Shown here: positions 22,530 to 35,543 of the stretch, piece by piece
Numbering within the stretch: the stretch's first letter is position 1
Layout: each line of letters begins with the position of its first letter
Assembly (NCBI GenBank): GCA_024741835.1
Contig: JAENRP010000229.1
Span: forward strand, 1-47,885
Direction: 5' to 3'
DNA length: 47,885 nucleotides
Source: Diplocarpon mali
Lineage: Eukaryota > Ascomycota > Leotiomycetes > Helotiales > Drepanopezizaceae
The notes under the pieces: generated by a model
The model's database searches: none
Seen by the model: the letters and a program-made list of their open reading frames with translations, nothing else
What the model was told of the DNA's origin: nothing
Translations under genes and position numbers: made by a program

Positions 22530-23703
22530 ACAAAATTATGAGAATTTGGGAGACCTGTATTTTGAAGATCAGTGTGGCGCCTTTCAAGGTCAGGCGTCAG
22601 GAGCTTGGTTTCAATACAATTTTGCCATACATAGACAAAAGTTGAATTCTATGGCCCTTCCAGTCTTCTAGAATTGATTTTTCTGTCAGCCATTCTAGTC
22701 AGTTATGGGTAATTTTACTAGATTGATACGACGAGGGATTCCTGAAGTGTTGAGGTCCAAGGTAACAAATTCTCTACTCTATACACGGCCATTGAAAGAG
22801 CTTTGGTTGACAGCCTCCGAAAATGGCGCAAATATCTGGATGAGCAATGCCGAGGAAAAATCACGAATCGCAGGTAAGTTTTGCGTGGAACAATGAGGGT
22901 CGAAAACGTTTTCGGACGTCGTCTAAAGGGGGGCTGTTCGGCTGAACGGTGAGCTATGCCCGATAAGTTCACAGAAAATTGCGGGCTTTCTGCCTCATTC
23001 CTGTGCGCATCAAGGTGCGCAACCCAGATCCAGAAACCAGCAACGTCGCCTCGATGTACCGAACAGCAATGTAAGTGCGAGGCTTCTGTTGGAACCTTGG
23101 GTCTGTGGGTAAATTTTGAGTCTTTTGGAAGTCTGTTCCAACCTTGAAACCAGTTTCAAGTGCAACGCAGTCATTCAGAGGCGTGTTTACGGAGTTGATC
23201 ATTACACATACACCTGCCACTGTCTAATTTTTATACAAAAAGGCTACTCTTCTTAGAAGCAAGTCTCGTGGTAGCGCTCGCCGGCAAGAACCACGTCGCC
23301 GTACAAAAACTGACGGGAGTGAATCTTCTCACGCCTGACACGTGACCGATGTTATATAATACACGTCGCCTGCTTATCATCCGTTGCTACTTCTCTCCAG
23401 TCATGGGCATCACTTGATCTTATACTAAGGGGTCATTGATGTTCTCCCAAATTAAGACGCTGTAAAGAAGGAGGTTAGTCTCTGACTGCCCAATCAATGA
23501 ACAATTGCAAAGTGGCGCAGCGCAACTACCTTGAACAAGAACCCAGGCTCACGCAAAGGACTAACAATCAAGGATTACCCAAGAGCCTCACCGAGCTCTC
23601 CATGATAGTGCCGCTCGTATCGAATCCACAAGTCTTGAAACGCTCGAGTAATAACAAGGGCCAAATCTGTCGATGCAAGAGATATCCAAAGAAGGCTAAT
23701 GTA
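22530..23703. other. Spacer between SRP40-like gene and adenosine deaminase
   Basis: No recognisable gene. It should hold the 3' end of the SRP40-like gene and the promoter of the deaminase. An in-frame ATG at 23497 would extend the deaminase by 69 residues through 23703, but that extension has no recognisable domain. Confidence 0.5.
23353..23360 (+). promoter_or_regulatory. Possible TATA element of the deaminase gene
   Basis: TATATAAT lies 144 bp before ATG 23497 and about 350 bp before ATG 23704. The match is good, but TATA-like words are common, and no other core element was identified. Confidence 0.35.
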
Positions 23704-25691
23704 ATGGGCGTTTTTTGTTCAACTGTTGATAAAGAGGGTGGCGGTACACAACAGAGAAAGGGTCGGTTACAGCATTTCCCTCAGATTCCCAGACGACTTC
23801 GCAATTTGCATCATTCTAGACGGCCAGTGACAAGATCCCGACAGCAAGACAACATGAAGAACCCTGCTATTGACGCCTACAACAGGCAATTGGAGGAACT
23901 TCAGTTTGAGGAGAAGAACAGGGCATTCGATACTGAGATGACTGCCACTTCATCACATATCGAGAAAATTGCTGCTGATATCGTTCGGAAAATTAGAGCC
24001 TTTGACTGGGAAAATACGTACGGAAAGCCGTTAAATGTGGACGACAAAAGAACTCAGGGTGGCCATTTCCTCGGCAATATCGACCTCATTAATAAGACCG
24101 AGTTGATCAAGATCGCAAAGAAGATGCCAAAGGGGGCGCATCTACATATTCATTTCAACTCTTGTCTTCCAGCTAAATTCTTGATCCACCAAGCCCGGAA
24201 CATCAAGGCAATGTACATTCGGAGTACTTTGCCATTGACCACCCCTCAGAACTGGGCTGACTCTCGCATATCTTTCATGGTCATGACTCCAAGAGAAGCT
24301 AATACCATTCGAGATGCAGAGGGCAACGAACAACATGTCGGCTTGGGGGACGTTTTTGACGAGAGTTACGTATCCAATAGATGGATGTCTTACAAGCAAT
24401 TCCAACAGTTGTTCTCTTTCCAGGACAGTTCTGGGCAGGATTTGGTAGGAACTCTGGGCGCAGAGTCTTGGCTGGAGCAGAAGATGCACATTTCAGAAGA
24501 GGAAGCTCACGGCTGCCGCCAGACAGGTCGAGGGTAAATTTAACTTTGTCTTGACCATTGAGTTTACTAATACTTTCAGAATTTGGGAGAAGTTCAATCA
24601 CCGCACTCAGATGATGAAAGGGCTCTTTGCCTACGAATCCGCCTTTAGGAACTATACCAGAGCATGTATCCTGGACTTTGTCCGGGATAACATTCAGTAT
24701 GCTGAGATTCGGCCAAACTTTATGGCGGCAAATACATTGAAGACGGACGACGGCACCGGCTCGATCGGTAACGAAGGTATTATGAGGATTATCGACGAGG
24801 AGTTGAAAACTACTATGGGCGAGATCCGTAAGGACGGACAGTACTTCGGAGGTATGAAAGTCATATATTGCACGCCACGGTCTTTCAGGAACGAACTAGT
24901 AGAGGCTTCTCTTGATGAGTGTATAGACTTGAAGCTCAGGTACAAAGACTTGATTTGTGGTAAGTGAAGATGGATTCTTTTTTTCCTACCGGGGGAGAAT
25001 GCTAATAAATCCGCAGGATTTGATCTTGTCGGTCACGAGGAAATGGGAAACGAACTCCGAAATTTCGTGCCTGAATTTCTCGCCTTTCGACAAAAGTGCG
25101 AGGCGCAGAAACTAGATATTCCCTTTCTCTTCCACTGCGGCGAGACACTCGAGGTCGGCGACAAGGTTGATGGTAATCTTTTCGATGCGGTCCTTCTCAA
25201 CTCGAAACGAGTTGGTCATGGCTATGCACTTGCCAGACATCCTCTGATAATGGAGAAGTTCAAGGAGAAGGGAATCGCCATCGAGTCATGCCCTATTTCC
25301 AACGAGATCCTGGGCCTTACTTCAACCATTGCAGGGCATCACTTGCCAATTTTACTTGCAAATAACATTCCCTGTACTGTCAACAGCGACAACGCCACAT
25401 TCTACAAGTAGGCCTGTCCGAGTTCTACACTTCGGCCTTTTGAGACTAACCGAGACTAGGTCTTCTTTATCACATGACTTCTACCAAGTAATGATTGGTG
25501 CTAAATCGATGAGTTTGCATGGGTGGAAACAACTTGCAAAATGGAGCTTGGAACACAGCTGTATGGATCCAGAGCAACTGAAATCCGTCACTGCTGAATG
25601 GAACACAAAATGGGACGACTTTTGCCAGTGGATCATCGATGTATATGGCGCAAAGATGCAGGACTGGGAGCCACAGCCAGGGCGACATTGA
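23704..25691 (+). CDS. ADGF/ADA2-type adenosine deaminase
   Basis: Exons 23704-24533, 24580-24959, 25017-25407 and 25460-25691 give 610 residues. The metal-dependent deaminase motifs are in order: KMPKGAHLHIH (zinc ligands His148 and His150), HCGET (His443, catalytic Glu446), VGHGYAL (His471), CPISNE, and NSDN (Asp528, Asn529). Residues AFDWENTYGKPL and FNHRTQMMKGLF are typical of the ADGF branch rather than small cytosolic ADA. The enzyme would convert adenosine to inosine in purine salvage. Classical ADGFs are secreted, yet no signal peptide is visible. The proposed start MGVFCSTV instead resembles an N-myristoylation plus palmitoylation site. ATG 23497 in the same frame would give 679 residues. 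Intron 1 has a TTTACTAATAC branch-like sequence. Asn529 stands where most ADAs have a second Asp. Confidence 0.88.
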
Positions 25692-27327
25692 AAAGCAAAT
25701 GAGCCCTTATACAATCCACATTAAAATGACAACTGATAATCTCTTGTCTTCTCCAACAATCAGCACATCTCAGTGGTGGTCTTTTGGGTCCGGGTGCCTG
25801 GAGTTCCGGGAGGATCGTTTAGTCTAGGGAGGCTAATGCAACAGGATATGCTCAATGGGAACCCTTTTTTCAGGCGTACGACGTTGAAAACAAATTAGAG
25901 TTGGCTCGTTCTATTGCATTGGGCGGAAGCAGTGCTTTCATAGGCAAGGCACATTCAAGATTTCTACGCTGCCTTTTCAAGGAGGGCAATCCCTTCCGAA
26001 TTCAGGTGAAAACATTGGTTGGTTACTTATTGACTCAGCTGCAGTTGAATCCACCATATGGACTTTGGAATTTCTTTCAGTGCTAATGCGTGGAATCATC
26101 TTGTAAAGTGAATAAATCACAGGATGATGTGCAATACAGACATATCTAGCAGATGTTGATCAGTAGATGAGCCGAAGTTGAATTAATGGAGCCGAAACAT
26201 GGGGGCGGGCTTGGCCCGTGCCAAGGATCCAAGAAAAAGTTTATTCCAACCTCGAACGACGCGGCATTGCCTACTCCTAGACAGAGTACATGAAGACTTT
26301 GAAGCCCAGGAGGCAGCCGATTCCCATTCTCCCAATAGAATGCAGCTCTTCGAAAACTCTTCTTTCTCTGGGAGTTTCACGATCCCCTTCAGTCAGTAAT
26401 ACTTGGTTTCTCGTGCCAAAATCTTCGACTCGCTTTAAATAACAACAATTCTTTGCGGATGACTTTGAACAAGGCTATCTCAGTGGCCGGATACTTGTCG
26501 TGCTTGCCACCGAATGTATTCTTGCATTCGATGGTTTCGGCGGTCAGGCCGCCGCGGCCATCAATCTCGTGTTGAGTCTCAACTGGCGGAGATGCCTGTG
26601 CTGGTTGAGCTTGATGTTCAAGTTTGCAAGGCGAGGTCGAGAAGCAGAACACATGGAGAAATACGGTAGATAACATAGAGTTCCGTTGCTCTTGCTCAGA
26701 GAATTGCTCTGCTTCAGTACATGAGAGATATCGATATCAACAGACAAGGCGTTGTCGAGGTTCCGAGGTACAATGAAAGGAAGATGGCCTGTAGAGGAGA
26801 TGCGAATTTTTTCGTCGGAAAACCACGACCACAACCCACCAGTATGGTTGTTTGCTTGATACCTTCTTGCTCGAATTCTCTCGCCTGATTTGAGATGGTG
26901 AATGAAGAGGCATTACCCTAGACACGTCCTCGAGGGAAATAGACGAGGTAGAATTATAGCTCATGTGGTATCAAGAGAGCAAAGAAGGGTTCGACTGGGA
27001 GCTTCATTAGAATCAAAATGATATTTGCGAAGCCTGCTACTGAAATCCAGAAGTTTGCACTATTCAATTCAACAAATCTTCAAAGGCGCTGGTACGAAAG
27101 CAATTTCTTTTTCTTTTTCTGCCGTGCATGTAATAGTACCAACGAAGCCTTTAAGCAATCCACGGTTCACGCGAACCTTTCCTATCCGCTTTCTAGGGCA
27201 AAGAATAAAGCAAGTGAGCTCATTATACACCCATCAGCCCCAGGCTGTCATGCGAACTTCTCCTTATTCTCGAAAGAGCCAATTCACCGTCCTAGGAACA
27301 TGTGAGGGGATACCCCTTGTCAGTGTC
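25692..27327. other. Gene-poor stretch after the deaminase
   Basis: Short frames on both strands, none recognised. An AATAAA at 26111-26116 could be a polyadenylation signal for the deaminase, though about 420 bp after its stop. The minus-strand frames at 26834-26544 and 26676-26389 overlap and lack any family signature. Confidence 0.4.
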
Positions 27328-27937
27328 TCACCACTTGGTTCCCACTTCGTCCACGTCCACCGCCTCGACCACCGCGAAAGCTGCCACGCGAGCACTCGTT
27401 GGTGTCCTCGGCCTTCTCTTGCGACTCCCGTTCCGCCTCTCATACTGCCTCTGATGATGATCTACTTGCTGCTTCCAGGCTGTCCAGGAAGAGTACCAGC
27501 TTGGCCGATCATGGCTAATGCTACATCTGCTATCCCAGACTCCAACCTTACGTCTCCTAATCTCTCCAGGCTCGCGGAGTTCGTCTCGGCAATCTCGGCG
27601 GTCGAGACAATCCAGACAAAGCCCGTCAAAATTGCCCTGGATCATGTTGACAGTCTGGAGCACAACCTGATGGCCGTAGTCCTCCGAGTAGACTTGGCAG
27701 TCATCATTTGGAGCGTCATATTTGAGGTTGCGAAGATGATCGGGTGTTCTCTGCAAGAAGAGTGAACGCTTACCAAAGAGCTTCGCGACGAAGGGCCAGG
27801 CCCCGGTCTTCAGGAGCTCAAAGGGGTAGTTGAAGAGGCCTTCCTTCTTGCATGAATAGTCGCTCAAAAGGAAGTCTTCGAAAACTACGAGTTCCTCATC
27901 GAGCTTGTGCTTAAGGTTACCAGGCGCAGATTTTACA
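27328..27937 (-). CDS. C-terminal part of a conserved fungal hypothetical protein
   Basis: A minus-strand frame from an acceptor at 27938-27940 (TAG) to a stop at 27328 reads GNLKHKLDEELVVFEDFLL, then LLKTGAWPFVAKLFG, LFLQRTPDHLRNLKYDAPND, FDGLCLDCLDR, and VWDSRCSISHDRPSWY. From memory, this pattern (WPFVAKLYG-like, GLCLDCMDR-like, CRIxHGQPTWY-like) resembles the C-terminal half of a large Eurotiomycete family, some members of which have an N-terminal BTB/POZ-like fold. That assignment is uncertain. The Cys-rich frame at 28279-28025 (CFEPKGCFPGPNPRCSHRSC) could be an earlier exon, but I could not join it in frame, so the gene may be partial or decayed. Function unknown. Confidence 0.4.
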
Positions 27938-29719
27938 CTACATAGAGATATAGTCAGTATGCTTCATATTCTGTACAGTTATTCAAGTCGAAGAAATAAA
28001 ACAGGTCCTACCTTACTAGTGATCCTATTCTGAGGTATCAGACCGCAAAAAATTTTGTACGGTTGATCTCGATGACACTATGAGGGTATTCGCATGCCAG
28101 TCTCTTCGTGACATCCGTAAAGCCCTGTGCATAATTGAACTCATGGCGTCGGCACATGAGCGGTGGGAGCACCGAGGGTTAGGTCCTGGAAAACAACCTT
28201 TAGGCTCGAAACATATCATCGGCTGGAACCCGACTCCCTGCACACATTGCCCTTCTACTCTGACATTTTCCGGCTGCATGTGGAGCGACCGACAACCCTA
28301 AACAACTAGAGAGTAACCTCGAGCAAAGCTCAGGCCTGAAGTGACTCACAATATCCAAGCTCAACAAATTCATCTGCGAGAGCCAGTTTGCCAAAAGCTT
28401 ACTCTGATCTGTTGCCTGAGTTCTCGGTAACGTCAACCATGACAATTCCCCAGAATGTGTCAAGCCCCAGAACGAATAGACAGTGACACATTCAAGTCGC
28501 ACCAGCCAGGTCTCGATCTGCCCAAGAGCCAAGTTATGCAAATTGAGAAAATAAAAATAATTGTAACAACGAAAGACAAAAGGAATCTCACTGTGAAACG
28601 AGAAAAGAAACATTCAAAAGGTTTTTTGCTCATTGGTAACTATTAAATGGCCCAAAGGCCGCCCGAACGCTACTAATCAGAGCCCAGAAAGACGGTAAAG
28701 TCTAGTCAAGCCCTGAGATCCCTGCCTCCATAGTATGAGCATATCCAACCCACGTATCCCAGAAGTGATTTGTTGAGAAACAGTGGAACAACCCCCGTTG
28801 CTCCGTATTCGAATAAAGTTCTCTAAACGCGTTCAGAGCCTATTGATTTATAGAGGAATGGCCCCGAGTGAGTATTTCCAACCTCTTCGATACGCCAGCC
28901 ATCTTTACCTCTCGTCTGTGCAAGAAGTGGCTCGCCCCATGGAGTATCTTACGAGTATGGACCTTGAAAGTTTTCTCGTGCATGAAACTTTCCTCGAACT
29001 ACAAGCTCGAGGATACCCTCGGCCACCACGAGTTCAAGGTCTTGGAATAGAGGCTTGGTCATATGCAGGATAGAACTACTTTGATACCATATCGTCTACC
29101 GAAATGGAATCTTGTTTTTGTGAAGATTGTCAACAATATGCACACTACTGAGCTTCCACGTCCTGTGCTGGAGAGCGCCTGGCTCTTGTTACTTCGTGGG
29201 CGATATAACGGTTGGCTCAAAGGCACCCATACGAAGAGAGCGAAGGACAACGATCATTTGCGCATTGAGGCGGAGACTGTAGTGCTGGCGAGAAGGATGG
29301 CGGTTTCGACGAGAGGAATCCATCAATCAAGTTTTCAACAAGCTCCAACATACGATACGACGCCGTCCAAGCCAAGGCTTTCGAGCCATTTCTCATTCAT
29401 TCTGTAACATAAATGAAGATTAGTAAGATGGGCAAGAAAGGAGAAGCAGCAATATCTTGTACACACCAATAAAATCCTCAACCTCAAGGTATGCTCTCCA
29501 TGCGGTCTGTCCGTTTTTTCAAGCAGCTAATATACTGAAGTCGCATTCCTTCGCTAAAAGTTCACGAACAGGATCGATATGTATGGAGGGCTTGCCAAAG
29601 TCACCGCCATGGGCTACCAAGGAGTAAGAATGTACAGCCGAACCCCGACGACGAGGCATACTGCTGCTAGATTGGTCTGTCGTTGGAAAAGGGCGAGAAA
29701 TATAATGCGACCTATTCAT
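27938..29719. other. Gene-poor stretch with unplaced coding-like frames
   Basis: Two plus-strand frames look slightly protein-like: 28868-29050 (LAPWSILRVWTLKVFSCMKL...) and 29063-29407 (PYRLPKWNLVFVKIVNNMHT...RGRYNGWLKGTHTKR). They are in different frames, with a stop at 29048-29050, and I could not link them by a plausible intron. They may be exons of an unrecognised gene or a pseudogene. The minus-strand frame 28279-28025 is mentioned under the preceding entry. Confidence 0.35.
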
Positions 29720-32060
29720 CTATTCATCACTGTTCTCTTCTTCCTCGCTCCCGATCTCTTCCTGCCTCGCTCCTTCGGTATTTCGTCTTCTAATCTGACC
29801 ACGCTCGCGCATGGCCCCCCTGATTTTCATACTGACCTCCTCAAAACCACTCGCTGAGTCTAAAGTGCTGAAACTCTTCAAGGGAAACCCTGCCGAGCCG
29901 ACTGCTCCACCACTGCTGCTGCTGCGACTTCTGCTCCGAGAAGGTGGCCTTGTTGCAAAAAGACCGATATTTCCCAAGTTCTTGAAAGATTCGTTACGAG
30001 GTAAATAACCGTTCGAGCCTGATCCTGCACCAATTGAAGCACCGGCATTTGTCATCTGGAACGAGGGCTGCGCCTCCGAGTCATAAATACCAGATTGGCT
30101 GCTACCTCTGCGGTGTCTTGGTGACAAAGGGCTCCCAGACTCGTGTGAGAAAGGATCGGCCACGATTCTGGCAGCATCAAAATCGGGGAACATCTCAGGT
30201 CCCAGTGTGTTGATAACATCAGTGACCTCAGCACTCAACAGAGCTCTTCGTTCCCGCAGCTTATGGATAGTGTTGCTGGACTCGGGGCTGAGAGACAGGA
30301 CTAGCGGCCGTAGTGACTTAACAATATCCATGCCGACTTCACCGAAGCGGAGAGCAGCAAATGTGATTGCCGGAAAGAAAATGTATCCAAAAATGACGAC
30401 TGCCCACAAAGGCACCCACTTAGGCACGTACCCCTGTACTCGATTGCGATATGTCCAGTATGTGAGCAAGATCGTGTAGAAGTTATAGAGGATCGGCGCG
30501 AAGGCAAGAGCAACGAGTAGTTTCCAAGTCGCCATGACATCGCGACCTTGAAGTTTCACCGTGGATGCTGCGAGAGCCTCCTTGGACTTCTTTATGCTGA
30601 TGATCTTGGAGGCTACAAAGACAGGGCCGAAGAGGACGAGTCCCGGTATCACACCGATCGAAAGAACTGAAATTTTCCCAAGCCGGTAGAGGAGCAGGAG
30701 AACAACTTTGGGAATAGAGAAATTGGCGTATTCGACCTGGTGATCTCGAATATTCATATAACGCAATTGCTTGTTGTAGTCTGTGACCGATTTCTTCAGG
30801 GACACGATCCTGGGATCATCCTTGTAATGGGTGTAGCCCTTGACCAGTCTCCTATTCAATTCAACAACCATGGGAAGCGGGAGTTTCTTGCCAGTGGGAT
30901 TGTAAAGCCTTCGAGCTGCCTGGATAAGCATGAGGGTATCGTAGTCTGGACTTGTGACAGTCACCGCAACAAGAGCTTGATAGACTGTATCAAGCAGTTG
31001 GCTTACAGCCTCCCGTCGCTCGCCATTCTTGTACAGCTCTACAAGCTCTTTGGGGACTTCGACTGGATTTCCAAACTCTATCACTGCCCGAGATCTGAAC
31101 TTATGGGCGTGGAAATAGTTCATGCCGCATGGTACGATCTTCAGCCCACTGTCAGGATTCGCCGCTAGTGCGCCGAGGGCCATGATGGCAACGCCAGCTT
31201 TGAGAGGGAGCAACTCAGTACGGTCATGGCTGCCGCCTTCTGGAAAGATACCCACGGCCCCATCGGCACTGAGGCGATCGAAAACTGCATCATACACTTG
31301 TGTCTGGTCAACCTTGGGGGCAGTCTTGTATTTGGATCCCTTGAAATCCTCGGACCCTCCCTTGACGGACTGACCATGGGCTTCCCCGTTGCTGTTGAGG
31401 GCACGCTTGCCAGTCAACTGCTCTTGCGCTGCTTGTCCTTTGAACGGCCTCTTCAATTTAATTTCCTCCGCGCTTATAACTTCCGCGACCTCGGCGTTTG
31501 CCGCAGTACCGTTGACGCTTGGCAAAACCAACAGCCCACCTATCTGGATTTGCTCGCCGTCAAACTTCGTGCCTACTCCCCGCACAAGAAGCGGGTTATT
31601 GTCCGGATCCGGCAGGTATATCGTCCCGGAACCTGGCTTGACCATGTCAAGAGCTCGTCCAACCGGGACCGCTCCAACTTTCCTTGCGAACCACCCAATT
31701 AGCCATCTGTTCATCGATTTCGCAGCAATGAGGAAGGCTGCTCGTCGATGACATTCGGTTCGCAACGTCCGCATGAGAATGAGCGGGTCGACAAACTGAA
31801 AGCAACTGTCAGCGCTACTACACTCTTGAATTAGCCCGGATCCGACTGACCTGGTTCGCATGAGGGGCAGCGACAAATATCAGAGGGCCTCGTCGGGGCA
31901 CTTTCCACGATCCTCGCGGATGGACTTCTCGAAAGAACAGATCCACCAGAATCGAAAAAGTCCACAGAAAGACATCATAGATCCAGTTCGTCATAGGGTT
32001 CCGTTCTTGATGTTTGATCTTATGCGGCATGTGCTCATGAATTTCTGGTTTGGTCGACAT
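29720..32060 (-). CDS. sct1: Glycerol-3-phosphate / DHAP O-acyltransferase (Sct1/Gpt2 type)
   Basis: Exons 32060-31851 and 31795-29720 give 761 residues, matching fungal Sct1/Gat. Motif I is VAAPHANQFVDP, with His67 and Asp73 split across the 55 nt intron. The phosphate-binding motif is GIFPEGGSHDRTELLPLKAG (FPEGGSHDRT at 254-263). SWKVPRRGPLIFVAAPHANQ precedes it. Hydrophobic segments occur near the N-terminus (WIYDVFLWTFSILVDLFF) and at about residues 435-570 (VVLLLLYRLGKISVLSIGVI, LLVALAFAPILYNFYTILL, WAVVIFGYIFFPAITFA). The tail is a long Ser/Arg-rich, acidic cytosolic segment, likely phosphorylated. It catalyses the first acylation of glycerolipid synthesis at the ER. The usual motif is HX4D; here the spacing is HX5D, as I recall also for yeast Gat proteins. 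Confidence 0.95.
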
Positions 32061-35000
32061 CTTGGTAGTATGGGACTTGAAACCAAACGGGAAGCAGCAA
32101 GGTGAGCTCTATCCAGGTCTAGGGGGAGCGGGTGCGATGTACTGTGTAAGTGATTTGAGGTTGTAGATGCTGGGTGACGTATTGTCTTCAGATTATCCCA
32201 ACTGCAGCTCAACAATTTTCGGGAGATCGCGGCGAATGTGTTTGGATCAGAAGCGGCAGTAAACTGAAAGCCGGGTTCTCATGTCTTCTCGGAGGAGTGT
32301 TTGAAGATCGAAGATTTATTCGTGGTAAATATGTAACGCTTGACGGAGTGATGCATGGCAACGACGACAAATTGCCATGGTAAAGTGCTAGACCAGACCA
32401 TGCCATATCAAGAGGCGGGGCAATTAGTCGCACAACCGCCTTGGCGCGGCTATCACAACCTGGAGAAGCGAATGACTTCGACGTCAGCCGGTGTTCTGCT
32501 GGCCTTTGCAGAGCCGAAAATCGAATTTGCTGGCTCTCCCTCGTGCCTGTGTGCTGTTGAGTACGCGAATTTTGCGAATTTAAACTCATTTTTGCATTTT
32601 TGATGTTCTCGGATGACTTTCAGGTCAGTATCCTAAGCACGCACTCTCGTATTGCACTTGTGGTGTTTGCCTTTCTGTTCCAATATTTCGACTGCACCGT
32701 TCTGTCGCGGAAAGACAAGATGGGATTATGTTCTATGTATCATGCCCAAATTCGATACTACATCAGGGATATTTTGCTAGTTAGCTATGCTGGAGCAGCG
32801 TCGAGTAGCTCTCGATGTCTGTTTACTTAAGACCTAACGCGATGAGTGCCTCTGGATTTCTGTAACTTCTTTAAGTGTTTCCCAAAACGTCACCTTGGTC
32901 CTTGTCGATCATCTGACACTTGAATTACTTTCTGCCATTTACATACTTCTTTTGTGGTCATTGATTGAATCAAAACTGGATTTCTTGTGAAGTGGAGTAC
33001 CATGTGCACAGCAGCCACTGGCTTGGTCTGCTCATGAGGCCAATATTTATTCGAAGTTCTAACATTTGGTTGGTCTGACCTGAGAAGCGTAGGAACTCGG
33101 TCACATCTATTCCCTACCTATTGTCACGGTGGCGCTGGAACTTTTTTCGACGCGCCCAAGGCCTTATTTTTTCGCGTCGGGCAATAGTCCCCATGTTCTA
33201 TGTATCATCTTCAAACGAATCGCGCTCTTCCCTGCCACGAAGTTCGGCCCCATTTGAAAGCCCAATGTCGTAAGAGTCGAGGCCAGTAAAAACCAATAGG
33301 AAATATCTGTTTACTGCAAAATATAGATGAAATTGGATATACTAACGGCAATTCGGGCTGAGGAGAGTATCTTGCTGTCCATTCCAAGCGGGGCAACTCT
33401 CATGTGCGAAGCCCCGTATCAGAACCCTCTTCTGTAAAGCAGAGATCCTCGACTTCAAACCTGCTCGTGAGGAGGAAATGGCGGGCTAACAGAGTGTATG
33501 CATGAATGTCAGAATTTCTGTGCTGTGATTTTTTGCCTGGTGAATCGGTTAACTTATTGTCTATCTACATTTGCCCCCGGAAATCACGTTTTGAAATTAC
33601 CTATGTATCCCTTATCGTCGACACCACTGCGAGCTCGCAAGCCGAAGCCGGTTGTAGGCATTCGGCCGAGCCAACAAGTATTTCATTACCGCATATAAAA
33701 AGAAGAAAGAAAAAATCCGGTGCTCAATTTTACTCTTTCGCCCATGCCGAATCGCCGACTTGCGATCAGTGTGTTTGCTTCCCAGTTTCAGGCCAGTAAA
33801 TTTTATGCTTAACCATTTGTTTTGCAAGACTTTCCTTTCCTTCGGACTTGGAATACGAAGCGCCGAAACGTCTTTCTTATTTCTATGTTTCAACCGATCC
33901 ACAGGTTGTTTCAAGTGACGGAATTCATTACTGAACGCTTTCTATTCGAGGTACGGGTTGATACCTGACAGGGAACTTCAGAGGGGTCGGTGTCTAATAT
34001 CTTGCTATTCCGTTTGGTCCCTATTGTACAAAAGGTTAACCGCGAGTCTTGCCGGCACCGTCGATTCCCCTTCGTGTCCCGGGCGTGGAAGGTCACATTT
34101 GCCTCTGTTAAAGCGATCAAGACGAGCCATAGTTACGAATACTTGAATCATTCTTTCCGGAATGTTCAAGGGCCCCAGGGATATATCTTCAAGCCGCTGA
34201 TTTTGTACCTCTTTACCAGTCCTCTCTGCTTGATACTGTATTCCGCCTACAACAAATTTACGATATGAGAAGCCTCTCACTTTGTGCTGCGGGCCGTAAC
34301 ATGCTTACGCCACGGGGCTGGGTGTGCTTTGGCTAACGATTATCCCGAGACACCATATTGAGTAAGGGTGCTTTGTAAAGAGAACTGCCAGTGGTGAATT
34401 ACGTTTCCCAGGATATGAACGCCGTCACGAGACGACTGTCCCGAGACTGGTTACAAAGAACCGCCTCGGTCTCTTTCCTCACCATCACGGCAACTGCCCC
34501 GCACACTGCATCGCGACCATCGAGTTTCCTTTAGCGTCGTCGATTGGTACGCGTCAAGCAGAAGCGAATCAACATGTTTCTCTCCGCATGTCACGACAGC
34601 AAGCCGCGATCTCCCTGTGTACCTTGCAAAAGATCGATTTCGGCCATGCCGTTGATCCTCGACACTCACCTATGGCGTCAGGCATTGACGCGTCCAGAAA
34701 CCTCATGATTCGGTTGTATGAGGCCCGGGCGATTCCTTCTTATATCGAACCGATGGCACGATCTCGTCTGGAAAGATACTTGTGTTGTTCCAGGTTACCG
34801 CCAAGATAGTCACCGGTCATTCGCTCGTCTTCAAGAACCTCTTTACCCTTAATAACTGTTCGGGATGCGCCACGGTTTGCGTCGACCTAGAGTCCTCCGT
34901 GGTCTCCCCTCTTGAAACCTGTCTGAGACCTGTCCCTGATCAATTCAACGATAGCATATTCGTCTCTACCATAGCAGATGTTCCCGCGTCACTTGATCTG

Positions 35001-35543
35001 GCGGAAAATCCTGGTGTTCAGCAGTGGGCGCTTCGGTATTGGTTCAGCTAGTGGTTGTTAACAGAGACATCCTTTGCCAAAGCCAGACCTCGTGGCCTGC
35101 TATTCTGAAAACGTGCAAGAGGATGAACCACGAATGCGGCATGGATTGCATAAATAAAAACATGAAGGCATATCCGTCTTTCCCCAAGGCTATCTCTAGC
35201 TTTACCTCTCTTCTCACTCTGTCCTTCAAGCAGCTCAGCGCCTCTCTCTTTCTGGATCGAGTCAACGCAGCCGACGTGTCCAACGGTTTCTGTGCATAGC
35301 ATACTCAGGACTGGGAAACGCACCCACGCCCATCACGGGGTCTTTGTGGTGAGCCAGGATTTCCAAGAAGCGACGAATGTCTCCCACAAGGAGCTTCCTT
35401 TTACACATCATAGCCATGGCGACGTGCTACCCCTAAAGTTATCGCAAAGTCTGGTGTTTCTTTGGATTTTCGGTTGTGGTATACAGAGTCTTCTTGCAGG
35501 CGCGTTTCAGAGGCAAGTAGGCAGCGCACCTGGAGACATACTT
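32061..35543. other. 3.5 kb spacer between sct1 and erg27
   Basis: No gene recognised on either strand. Frames are short and interrupted. It must hold the sct1 promoter (32.06 kb upwards) and the erg27 3' end. No transposon ends, terminal repeats or RNA genes were seen, although AT-rich patches occur at about 33.5-34.3 kb. Confidence 0.5.

Noticed and set aside
27025..27765. 246-residue plus-strand frame
   Set aside because: No recognisable domain; its 3' part is antisense to the more protein-like minus-strand frame at 27328-27937.
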